Below are positions 56,722 to 64,000 of a DNA stretch of 64,000 nucleotides, piece by piece; positions within the stretch are counted from its first letter, which is position 1; each line of letters opens with the position of its first letter. The stretch covers positions 109,287 through 173,286 of the forward strand of contig NZ_LMLP01000002.1 of assembly GCF_001421965.1 (NCBI RefSeq), written 5' to 3'. Under the pieces are notes generated by a model. That model saw nothing but the letters and a program-made list of their open reading frames with translations. It did not search any database and was not told the DNA's origin. A program made the translations under genes and the position numbers. Source of the stretch: Sphingomonas sp. Leaf67. GTDB lineage: Bacteria; Pseudomonadota; Alphaproteobacteria; Sphingomonadales; Sphingomonadaceae.

Positions 56722-58938
56722 TTGATCTCCTTCCTCATCTTTACGCTACCGGCCCATGTCGTATCGCAGGATGCGGTGCTACCGCCCGCGGTGGCGACGT
56801 CGCCGCGCGAACGACAGCCCCGATCCGAACCGACCGTCACCGCCCCCGACAAGGAAATCGTCGTCATCGGGCGGCGGCGTCCCAAACCACTGGACGATGC
56901 GACTCCCACCCAGCAATTGTCCGAAGACGAAGTGTCGACCTATGGTGCGCTGTCGGTCGGCGACCTGATCCAGAAGCTGCGGGACGAACAGGGCGGTCGC
57001 CCCTTCTCGATCATCGTCAACGGGCGGCGCGTCTCGTCGGTCGCCAACATCAACGAACTCCCGGCCGAGGCGCTGGACTCGATCCAACTTTACGCCCCGA
57101 CCGAAGGCGGCAAGTTCGGCTTCGCCCCGACCGACCGGTTGCTGAACATCACCCTGAAGAAACGCTTTCGCTCGCTCTCGGTCGACGTCAACGGCGACGG
57201 GTCGACCGATGGTGAGGCGGAGTCGATCCGGCTATCCCCGCGCGCGGCCAATATCGCGGGCGACGATCGGCAGAATGGCGCGTTCAACGTGCGGACCGGT
57301 CAGGGGCTGCTGGCGCGACAGCGGCCGCGCCTGCCGGGTGATCCGCCCGCCGATCCAGAACGCAGCCTCCTGCCCCGCTCGCGGACGGTCGACGCCGTCC
57401 TCGGCACGTCGCGACCGTTGGGCGGCGGCTCGCTCGACCTCGGCGTTTCGGGCAATGTCGCGCGCACCGCGTCGCAACGGAACGGCGCGATCCGCCAGCA
57501 GGACGACGGCCGAACCGCCGGCTTGTCCACCGGGTACAACCTGTCGACCGGCGGCCTGTTCGGCTTCGCGTCCGTCAACCTGAACGCCGGCAACAGCCGC
57601 TCGCGGATCACCGGACTCTGCCCGGGGGGCGGGCGATCCTGCACGCTGCAGGACCTCGAAACCGCCACGCTCAGCGCAGGATTTACCGGCTCGCTGACCG
57701 GGAAGGTCGTGCCGCTGCCGGCCGGCGACCTGCGCTTCGACTTGACGCTGCAGCGCAACGCCACACAGACGCAGGTTCGCGACTGGCTGGAAACCGGGCC
57801 GCGGCGTCTCTCGGGCTATGCGGCCACCAACGGTCGGGTCGCCATTACCGTCCCGCTCGTACCGCAGGACTCGGCGCTGGGCTTCCTCGGCAAGCTGGAG
57901 ATCACGCCGGCGCTCAGCTATGATGCGATCGATGGCGGCGGCGGCGCGTTGGGGACCAATCTCGGCGCGAACTGGCTGCCGTCCTCCGACTGGCAATTCG
58001 ACGCTTCGCTTGGCCGTCGTGCGTCGCTGCCGACCAACGACCAGCTTAACGCGCCGGTCCGCACCATCGGCGGCATCACGGTCTATGATTACCGGGCGCA
58101 GGCACTGGTGCCGGTCGAACAGATCATCGGCGGCAGCCCGCTTGACCGTCAATCGTCCCGCGATCTGCAACTCAACGCCAATTACAATGGATCGATCGGC
58201 AAGACACGGTTCAACGCCAATACCAGTTATTCCGCGACGACCACACAGCGTCCGCCCTTCTCGTTGACCGAGCCGTCACTTTTCTTCGAACGGATCTTCC
58301 CCGACCGTTTTGTCCGCGACGCGGCCGGTACGTTGATCCGGGTTGATACGCGCCCGATCAATGCGGTGCGGCAATCCAGCGCCACCCTGTCGGGGTCGGT
58401 GAACGTGTCGGGAAGCTGGGGCGGCACGGGACCGCGTCGCGCCGGCGGAATCCAGTGGAGCGCCAATGTCGGCGGGCAGCGGCAGCTTCGCCAATCGCTG
58501 CTCCTCGCGCCCGGCATCGCGGCAATCGATACGATCGAGACGCCGCTCAGTGTGTCGACCGGCGCGCGGGGGCGGCAGCAATGGAACGCGAACCTGCGCG
58601 TCAACACCAGCCAATGGGGGGCCACCCTGTCGGGCAACCTCGTCTCGGGTCTTCGCTCGACCGCCTTCGGCGACACGTCGAACGGGGTGCGTGTCGCGTC
58701 GCTGGCGCGCGCTGACGCCAGCGTCTTTATCCTGTGGCCGAAACCCGGGGCGTCGCAGACCGCAGGGCAACGGTCTACCAGCATGGGCGGAGGTGCCCGG
58801 CTCGATCTTGCGATACGCAACGTATTTAACGCACGACCGCAAATCGAAACATTTACTGAGGGGACGAACGTCCGGCTCAACCCGTGGTTGCTCGATCCGC
58901 TGGGTCGGGTGATGATGCTGACGTTGCGACTGAGTTAG
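56722..58938 (+). CDS. TonB-dependent receptor-like outer-membrane protein with atypical plug
   Basis: The 738-residue protein begins with a hydrophobic segment (LISFLIFTLPAHVVSQ) from a TTG; no better start is in frame, so the start is uncertain. KEIVVIGRRR resembles a TonB box. A plug-like domain follows (ALSVGDLIQKLRDEQGG, IIVNGRR, INELPAEALDSIQLYAPTEGGKFGF, RLLNITLKK), then barrel strands ending MMLTLRLS. The usual plug sequence ending GVINI is shortened and altered. It could be a transporter or a non-transporting partner of the divergent receptor. Confidence 0.75.
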   Translation: MISFLIFTLPAHVVSQDAVLPPAVATSPRERQPRSEPTVTAPDKEIVVIGRRRPKPLDDATPTQQLSEDEVSTYGALSVGDLIQKLRDEQGGRPFSIIVNGRRVSSVANINELPAEALDSIQLYAPTEGGKFGFAPTDRLLNITLKKRFRSLSVDVNGDGSTDGEAESIRLSPRAANIAGDDRQNGAFNVRTGQGLLARQRPRLPGDPPADPERSLLPRSRTVDAVLGTSRPLGGGSLDLGVSGNVARTASQRNGAIRQQDDGRTAGLSTGYNLSTGGLFGFASVNLNAGNSRSRITGLCPGGGRSCTLQDLETATLSAGFTGSLTGKVVPLPAGDLRFDLTLQRNATQTQVRDWLETGPRRLSGYAATNGRVAITVPLVPQDSALGFLGKLEITPALSYDAIDGGGGALGTNLGANWLPSSDWQFDASLGRRASLPTNDQLNAPVRTIGGITVYDYRAQALVPVEQIIGGSPLDRQSSRDLQLNANYNGSIGKTRFNANTSYSATTTQRPPFSLTEPSLFFERIFPDRFVRDAAGTLIRVDTRPINAVRQSSATLSGSVNVSGSWGGTGPRRAGGIQWSANVGGQRQLRQSLLLAPGIAAIDTIETPLSVSTGARGRQQWNANLRVNTSQWGATLSGNLVSGLRSTAFGDTSNGVRVASLARADASVFILWPKPGASQTAGQRSTSMGGGARLDLAIRNVFNARPQIETFTEGTNVRLNPWLLDPLGRVMMLTLRLS

Positions 58939-58985
58939 GTCGTGAACCCATAAACAAGAATGACGGGGTCAAGTGGGGAGCGGCC

Positions 58986-59363
58986 TCAATCCCCTATTTC
59001 CCACCAGGGCACATAGTCTTGCTCCGATGCAAGGATGCGCGCCTGTCCCGATTCCGGTTCTCCTGCCTCGACCGATTGAAGGCGGTAGCTACGTTCTGAT
59101 GCGATAAGGCGGAGTTGGCTTATTGCCTCATGAATCGCCCGCTCGCTGATGGTAACGAGCTTTGATGCAAAAACCTCGCACTGCTGGACGTCGCTTATCG
59201 AGAAACCCTGCGCCTTGAGGTAGAAGTACATCGCATCGTCCTCGCTTTCGTCATTGCACACAAAGCGACCGCCGATTGGGATCGTTCGTGATGCTTCATC
59301 GCGGACCAGCGAAGCGATCCGGTCGCGGTGTTCAAACCAATCGCGGCGGTACTTGCCGGGCAT
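58986..59363 (-). CDS. Hypothetical protein (125 aa)
   Basis: The protein starts MPGKYRRDWFEHRDRIASLV and has a central acidic stretch (CNDESEDDAMYFYLKAQGF), two helices (ERAIHEAISQLRLIAS) and ends DYVPWWEIGD. Codon use fits a real gene, though GC is a little lower than its neighbours. No family is recognised. It lies between the receptor-like gene and IS debris. Confidence 0.55.
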   Translation of the reverse strand: MPGKYRRDWFEHRDRIASLVRDEASRTIPIGGRFVCNDESEDDAMYFYLKAQGFSISDVQQCEVFASKLVTISERAIHEAISQLRLIASERSYRLQSVEAGEPESGQARILASEQDYVPWWEIGD

Positions 59364-59456
59364 GGTCCAAATGTGGATTATGCCGCAAATGACCGCAATG
59401 GGTCACTAGCCGACTGACCGCTTTCCTATTGTGCCAAACCCTGATTCAGGGTCGGC

Positions 59457-59504
59457 ATGAGCCGATATGACCTGACCGACTTCGAGTGGTGCGTGATCGA
59501 GCCG
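59457..59504 (+). pseudogene. 5' remnant of an IS5-type transposase
   Basis: The frame begins MSRYDLTDFEWCVIEP, the usual start of IS5 (IS427-type) transposases, and then diverges into unrelated sequence with a stop 20 codons later. A 15-base palindrome (ACCCTGA-T-TCAGGGT, 59438-59452) just upstream may belong to the element's end. Only the first 16 codons remain. Confidence 0.65.
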
Positions 59505-59551
59505 TTTTCCGCTTGGAAGTACAATCGTTCTAAGAGACCATGTGTGCACAC

Positions 59552-59573
59552 GTGCGGCTGTGCATAGCCGCAC
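59552..59573. repeat. Hairpin between the IS5-type remnant and IS66
   Basis: GTGCGGCT and AGCCGCAC pair around a 6-base loop. No gene is supported between 59505 and 59736. Confidence 0.4.
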
Positions 59574-59762
59574 ACATGCTATCGTTTGTGGCGGAGACGT
59601 CTTCGTCATGACCCACTTTCGGTCGTTCAGCGCCCGCAAGGTGGCACCCGAAACCGGCCACCCGTTCATACGAGTAGGACGGCCGCTCCGACGAGTTCGG
59701 GTCGGCGCTCGGAACGGCTTGGATTGGGGACATTGCGTAAGCGTGGCCGGGAGGCCGCCTTG

Positions 59763-60365
59763 TTATTGAGCGCGGCTTTTCTGGTAGGCGAGTTTGCCGG
59801 CGTGGCGGCGGATGGCGATGGCGGCGACAGCGCGGCGGGTGAAGCGTTCATCGATGTCGTCGGCGTTGTAGGGGCCGCCATACCATTCGCGCAGGTGGTC
59901 GTGTTCTTCGTGGTTGGGGTCGGCCATGGCATCGAGGAACATCTCAAAGCCGGGCAAGCCGCCGACATCCTCGGGCGGACAGCGCCGTTCGCCATCGATG
60001 AAGCGTGGATATTTGACGTCGGGTTCGCCGGGGCCAACGGTCTCGATGGTGATGGTGTGCCGCCAGTCGTCGCCCATGTCGTAGGTGTAGGCGAGCTCCC
60101 GCACGCCCCGGTCGATGAGCGTCGCGAGCTTCACGTTCCTGGCAGCGGTCATGCCGCTCTCCGGCCACATCGGGTCCGGGATGCCGTAGCGCCGGTCGCC
60201 GGCCTCGAAATGCCACAGATGGCAATTCTCCCAGCCCATTGCGGCCTGGACGATGTCATGGAGCATCTTGAGGCTGGCGGTGACCGGAACGTCGACCCGG
60301 CGCCAGATGGCGGGTTCGATGTCGTCGAGGACGATGTGCAGACGGGCGATGGTCTCGGCGCTCAT
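59763..60365 (-). CDS. Plasmid pRiA4b ORF-3 family protein, IS66 passenger
   Basis: The 200-residue protein has the family pattern: LHIVLDDIEPAIWRRVDVP, LHDIVQAAMGWENCHLWHFE, ELAYTYDMGDDWRHTITIE and YPRFIDGERRCPPEDVGGLPGFEMFLDA. Its function is unknown. The ATG at 60365 overlaps the tnpC stop as ATGA, and the gene ends 26 bases from the left element end. It therefore moves with the IS and is probably translated with the transposase. Confidence 0.9.
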   Translation of the reverse strand: MSAETIARLHIVLDDIEPAIWRRVDVPVTASLKMLHDIVQAAMGWENCHLWHFEAGDRRYGIPDPMWPESGMTAARNVKLATLIDRGVRELAYTYDMGDDWRHTITIETVGPGEPDVKYPRFIDGERRCPPEDVGGLPGFEMFLDAMADPNHEEHDHLREWYGGPYNADDIDERFTRRAVAAIAIRRHAGKLAYQKSRAQ

Positions 60366-61906
60366 GCCGCCAGTCTGGCAGGTTCGGCGGACCAGTTCCA
60401 CGGCATGAGTTCGTCCCATCGACTGGCAGGCCAGTCGCCCGCGATCCTGGCGATGACGTCGGTGATATAGGCCTGCGGGTCGACGCCGTTCACCTTGCAT
60501 GTCTGGATGACGGTGTAGATGGCGGCGGCACGCTCGCCGCCTGCGCGCGAGCCGGCGAACAGCCAGTTACGGCGTCCGACGGCAACGCCGCGCAGCGCAC
60601 GCTCTGCGATGTTGTTGTCGATCTCCAGACGACCATCGTCGAGGAAGCGCGACAGAGCCGGCCAGCGCTTCGTGCCATAGGCGATGGCCTTCGCCATGTC
60701 GGACCTGGGCGACAGACGGCGCAGGGCTGCGTCGAGCACCGCGCGCAGTTCATCGACCAGCGGCTGGCTGTTCTCCTGACGGGTCCGGTATCGCCCATCG
60801 GGTGGTTGGCCGCGAACCTCGGCCTCGACGACGTAAAGTTGGCCGATCCGCTCAAGGATGTCGGTGGTCAGCGGCGTGGGCGACCGCTCATGCAGGTCGA
60901 AGACCTTGCGCCGGAAATGGGCCCAGCAGGCGACCTCGGCGACGCCGCTGCGGTAGAGCCCGTCATAGCCGGCATAGGCATCGGCCTGGAGAAAGCCGCG
61001 GAAGCCGGCGAGATGGGACGTTGGGTGTGCAGCGGTGCGGTCGGGCGTGAAGCGGTACCAAATCGCGCGCGGCGCCGTGCCGCCGGATGCCCGGTCGTCG
61101 ACGGCATAGACCCACAGCCGCCCGGTCGCGGTCTTGCCCCGGCCGGGGTCGAGCACCGGCACCGGCGTGTCGTCGGCATGGATCTTGTCGGCCTTGACGA
61201 CCTCGTCGCGGATGCGGCTGACGATGGGGCCGAGAAGTGCCGCGGCCTGTCCGGTCCAGCCCGCCAGCGTCGAGCGGTCGATGTCGACCCCTTGCGCCGC
61301 CATCATCTCGGCCTGGCGGTAGAGTGGCAGATGGTGGTCGAACTTCGAGACGACGACATGCGCCAGCGTCGCGAAGGTGGCCTTGCCACGCGCCACGGCG
61401 CTGACCGGGGCGGGAGCCTGGACGATCTTGTCACAGGACCGGCAGCTGTATTTTGGGCGAATGTTGCGCATGACCTGCCAGCGCACCGGCACGATGTCGA
61501 GCATCTCGTGCGCATCGGACCCAAGCGGACGCAGCGCACCGCCACAGTCCGGGCAGGTGCAGGCACCCGATGCCGGTTCGTGAACGACCTCCTCGCGCGG
61601 CAGGTGTCCGGGCAGGCTGCGGACGGGCACCGGTCGAACCGCCGCGCCGGGGTCGGCCGCCTCGGGCCCAGGCGCGTCGCGCTCCGTCTCCAGTTCCTCC
61701 AGCGCCAGTTCGAGTTGCTCGATCTCACGGCCGAGCTTCTCGGACGACGCGCCGAACTGCATCCGCCGCAGCCGCGCGATCTGCCCACGCAGGGTATCGA
61801 TGAGCAGGTCGCGGGCGGCGAGCGCGGCATTGGCCCGGGCGAGCGAAGCCTCCAGCGCGGCGATCCGCGCGGTCGCATCAGCAGGGGAAACAAGCGCTTC
61901 CGACAC
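60362..61906 (-). CDS. tnpC: IS66 family transposase TnpC
   Basis: The 514-residue protein has an N-terminal leucine-zipper (ARIAALEASLARANAALAAR), a zinc-finger-like CTCPDCGGALRPLG and CRSCDK, and the catalytic DDE region (KIHADDTPVPVLDPGRGKT; LQADAYAGYDGLY; LEIDNNIAERALRGVAVGRRNWLF). The C-terminal IS66 tail is TVIQTCKVNGVDPQAYI. The GTG at 61906 (VSEALVSPADA) fits the family start; an ATG 16 codons upstream is possible. Confidence 0.92.
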   Translation of the reverse strand: MSEALVSPADATARIAALEASLARANAALAARDLLIDTLRGQIARLRRMQFGASSEKLGREIEQLELALEELETERDAPGPEAADPGAAVRPVPVRSLPGHLPREEVVHEPASGACTCPDCGGALRPLGSDAHEMLDIVPVRWQVMRNIRPKYSCRSCDKIVQAPAPVSAVARGKATFATLAHVVVSKFDHHLPLYRQAEMMAAQGVDIDRSTLAGWTGQAAALLGPIVSRIRDEVVKADKIHADDTPVPVLDPGRGKTATGRLWVYAVDDRASGGTAPRAIWYRFTPDRTAAHPTSHLAGFRGFLQADAYAGYDGLYRSGVAEVACWAHFRRKVFDLHERSPTPLTTDILERIGQLYVVEAEVRGQPPDGRYRTRQENSQPLVDELRAVLDAALRRLSPRSDMAKAIAYGTKRWPALSRFLDDGRLEIDNNIAERALRGVAVGRRNWLFAGSRAGGERAAAIYTVIQTCKVNGVDPQAYITDVIARIAGDWPASRWDELMPWNWSAEPARLAA

Positions 61907-61967
61907 CGGGATTCCATAGCAGATCGCACGCGGACGGGCGAGCAAAACCGCCACAAAACCGCCGTTC

Positions 61968-62315
61968 CTACCCCGCCAGCGTCGGCGTGAACGTCCGTTC
62001 CGGCCGGCGCCAGTCGATGCCTTCCAGCAGCATCGACAATTGCGCCGGGGTCAGCGTCACGGCGCCGGTCGCGGTCACCGGCCAGACGAAACGGCCCCGG
62101 TCGAGCCGCTTGGAAAACAGGCATAGGCCCTGGCCATCAAACCACAACAGCTTGACCAGATGCCCGCGCTTGCCGCGAAACGCGAACAGCGCACCCGAAT
62201 GCGGATTCTGCGCCAGAATCTGTTGCACCAGCACCGCCAGGCCGTCGAACCCCTTGCGCATGTCGGTCACGCCGCACGCCAGGAACACCCGCGTCGGCAA
62301 TGGCACCGGGCTCAC
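61968..62315 (-). CDS. tnpB: IS66 accessory protein TnpB
   Basis: This 115-residue protein has the IS66 Orf2 signature RVFLACGVTDMRKGFDGLAVLVQ, then GALFAFRGKRGHLVKLLWFDGQGLCLFSKRL and LSMLLEGIDWRRP. It is needed for transposition with TnpA and TnpC. The GTG at 62315 overlaps the tnpA stop as GTGA. Confidence 0.93.
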   Translation of the reverse strand: MSPVPLPTRVFLACGVTDMRKGFDGLAVLVQQILAQNPHSGALFAFRGKRGHLVKLLWFDGQGLCLFSKRLDRGRFVWPVTATGAVTLTPAQLSMLLEGIDWRRPERTFTPTLAG

Positions 62316-62686
62316 CGCAGCACCGACAACACCCGTGCCAGCGCGCCCGCATCCACGTGTCCGTCGACGCTCACCCGCACGCCACCCGGCAGTTCGATCC
62401 GAATGAGCCCCGGGTAACATGCCGCCGTCTGCGGTGCTGGCGGGGGTGGCTTGGCAATCTGCACCTCGGCGAACACCGGCAACGAAGGCACGACGCCCGC
62501 CAGCTTGCCTTCGCGCAACTGCTTGCGCCACGTGTAGATCAGGCTGCTCGACACCTCGCGCCGGGCGATAACGTCGCAGACTCGCACACCCGGCCGGAAC
62601 GCCTCGGCCAGGATATCCAGCTTCTCCGCATCCGACCATCGGCGCCGGCCCGACACCCGACCCACCACCTCCATCCGACCAGTCAT
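62312..62686 (-). CDS. tnpA: IS66 accessory protein TnpA
   Basis: This 124-residue helix-turn-helix protein reads RRRWSDAEKLDILAEAF, then VCDVIARREVSSSLIYTWRKQL. Its C-terminal half ends in RIELPGGVRVSVDGHVD. The start at ATG 62686 (MTGRMEVVGRV) is preferred. It is the first gene of the element. Confidence 0.9.
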   Translation of the reverse strand: MTGRMEVVGRVSGRRRWSDAEKLDILAEAFRPGVRVCDVIARREVSSSLIYTWRKQLREGKLAGVVPSLPVFAEVQIAKPPPPAPQTAACYPGLIRIELPGGVRVSVDGHVDAGALARVLSVLR

Positions 62687-62941
62687 ACGAGTGCTCGTAT
62701 GACCTGTCGCAGAACCGTTAACTTCCCGCACCACCCGCGCCCTCGTCAAAGGCGACAAGCATCCCGGCTACCGAAGATGCCGCAAGGCGGCCTGCTGACC
62801 ACGCTTACGACATTGCTGCCGTTCCAGTAGTATCGGATGAACGACTGGTTCCCACAGAAGCGGACGTAGTAAACGTGCTACGCGAGCTCGGCCGGTTCCC
62901 CCGCCGCGCCCAAACCGCGATCCCGACCTACCGTCGCCGGA

Positions 62942-63841
62942 TTAGTTAATTCCTGAAACACCGATGGATTGCCGGAACAACCGCACGTCGCGGACCGGGG
63001 GAGCGCCGAACTGACGGAGATATTCGCGGCTAAATTGGGAAGCGCTTTCATAGCCTACTGAAAAGGCTACGTCCGATGCGCTGTGATCGCCCGCAAGCAG
63101 CAACTGCCGCGCCGCCTGTAGCCGGATCTGCTTCTGATACTGGATCGGGCTAAGCCCGGTAAGTGCCACGAAGTGGCGATGCAGGCTGGCGCGGCTCATC
63201 CCGCTCACATCGCACAATGCCTCGATCCGCAGCCGCATGTCGTGATGGTCTCGAATCCACTCGACTGCGCGGCGGATCTTCCCCAGCGCGCCTTCGGGGC
63301 GGGCGATCTGGCGCAGCAGCCGCCCCTGAGGACCTTGGAGGAGACGATAGAGTAATTCACGTTCCGCCATGGGAGCGAGCACGGGAATATCGGCAGGTGT
63401 GTCGAGCATAGCCAACAGCCGCAGCAGCGCATCGCGCACCGGCGGCGTCATCGCATTGATGGCGATCGAGCTGCCCGGCATTTCATCCTCCCGCAGCGAC
63501 GCCATGGTAGACGCTATATCGGCGAGGAGCGCCGGGTCCAGGACGAGCGACACCGCTACATATGGGCTGCCATCCGCGCCATCGTGGATCTGCCCGCTCA
63601 GCGGCAGGTCGAGCGCGCTGACAAGATAGTGCGCCGAGTCGTAACGAAGCAGGTCGTCCCGCAGGGCGACCTGCTTCGAGCCCTGGAGGATGAAGCAGAT
63701 CATGGACCGATAGAGGCAAGGCGACGTGCCCGATGTCGCCGAGCCCATGGCTATCTCCAGACGCGGGATGGCGGTCGTGGCTTCCCCTGCGCGCGTATGG
63801 CGCAGCGCGAGGTCCAGATGCGGCTTCAATTGCTCGGTCAT
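62942..63841 (-). CDS. AraC-family transcriptional regulator
   Basis: The 299-residue regulator has an AraC N-terminal type-2 domain (SMICFILQGSKQVALRDDLLRYDSAHYLVSALDLPLSGQI) and the two C-terminal helix-turn-helix units (LRIEALCDVSGMSRASLHRHFVALTGLSPIQYQKQIRLQAAR; ASDVAFSVGYESASQFSREYLRQFG). Such proteins usually control a neighbouring oxidoreductase; here the divergent partner would lie beyond the window. The last 159 bases of the window show no supported gene. Confidence 0.92.
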   Translation of the reverse strand: MTEQLKPHLDLALRHTRAGEATTAIPRLEIAMGSATSGTSPCLYRSMICFILQGSKQVALRDDLLRYDSAHYLVSALDLPLSGQIHDGADGSPYVAVSLVLDPALLADIASTMASLREDEMPGSSIAINAMTPPVRDALLRLLAMLDTPADIPVLAPMAERELLYRLLQGPQGRLLRQIARPEGALGKIRRAVEWIRDHHDMRLRIEALCDVSGMSRASLHRHFVALTGLSPIQYQKQIRLQAARQLLLAGDHSASDVAFSVGYESASQFSREYLRQFGAPPVRDVRLFRQSIGVSGIN

Positions 63842-64000
63842 GCTTCTGTTATGGCATCGTCCAGACGCCCGGCAAAGCCATTGAGACGATCAGGCAAGAT
63901 ATTGAGAGCATCGGGCGGGCGGGCGCCGGTGGTGCGGACTATCTGGATGGCGTCGGAGCGGACGCGATGGCGTCCCGGCTTCGGGCCAGACCCACCTCAG

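Larger units (their letters stand above)
59737..62808 (-). mobile_element. Complete IS66-family element with passenger gene
   Basis: The 3072-bp element has terminal repeats GTAAGCGTGGCCGGGAGGCC (left) and GTAAGCGTGGTCAGCAGGCC (right, reverse complement). A perfect 8-bp duplication GACATTGC flanks it at 59729-59736 and 62809-62816, the normal IS66 size. It carries tnpA, tnpB and tnpC in overlapping order and then a pRiA4b ORF-3-type passenger. All genes look intact, so the insertion is recent. Confidence 0.95.

Noticed and set aside
63850..64000. Open frame with ATG at the right edge
   Set aside because: Too short at the window edge, Arg-rich, and no family can be recognised.

Overview
The window reads as GC-rich alphaproteobacterial DNA, most likely from a sphingomonad (Sphingomonadaceae). 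The grounds are three TonB-dependent receptor-type genes, an imuA-imuB-dnaE2 mutagenesis cassette with a GTTC-N7-GTTC LexA box, a MucR-type regulator, a DUF3768 protein and several insertion sequences. No rRNA, tRNA, CRISPR array, replication, partition or conjugation gene is visible. It could be a megaplasmid/chromid or an island-rich part of a chromosome; the sequence does not decide this.

Layout. 0-5 kb: small accessory genes (zinc-ribbon proteins, DUF3768, phosphoribosyltransferase, treble-clef-like protein, MucR, helix-hairpin-helix protein) separated by many perfect hairpins. 4.5-12 kb: a DNA-damage block, with the LexA-boxed operon imuA-imuB-dnaE2 followed by two small coupled genes, then an HU protein and a HMCES/YedK-type abasic-site protein. 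12.2-17.4 kb: a small zinc protein and an iron-uptake operon (siderophore-type TonB receptor, DUF3649, PepSY/PiuB-like, DUF3325) behind a palindromic operator. 17.7-20.8 kb: a single-chain restriction-modification enzyme with a low-GC recognition region. 21.1-25.8 kb: a three-gene glycan operon (carbamoyltransferase, GT32-like, and a GT25/sulfotransferase-like/GH16 fusion). 26-28 kb: an unknown gene and a complete IS3-family element. 28.3-31.5 kb: a large metallophosphoesterase-STAND protein, probably a defence or stress sensor, with its own LexA box.

32-59 kb: a retropepsin-like protein, then a long leftward cluster. Read 5' to 3' on the minus strand it is TonB receptor, OmpR-type regulator, MoxR ATPase, [an inverted M16 peptidase and an IS-split small membrane gene], membrane protein, DUF58, BatA-like, VWA protein, 1838-aa TPR protein, histidine kinase. 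The regulator stands near the start and the kinase at the end, so the cluster looks like one envelope-associated module whose middle is interrupted. A second, divergent TonB-receptor-like gene follows. 59.4-62.8 kb: an IS5-type remnant and a complete IS66 element with a pRiA4b ORF-3 passenger. 62.9-63.8 kb: an AraC-family regulator.

The strongest candidates for new biology are the LexA-boxed metallophosphoesterase-STAND gene, the three-domain glycan enzyme, and the MoxR/DUF58/VWA/TPR/two-component cluster with its embedded M16 peptidase. Four mobile elements or remnants show active remodelling; three are complete, with perfect target-site duplications of 3, 5 and 8 bp.
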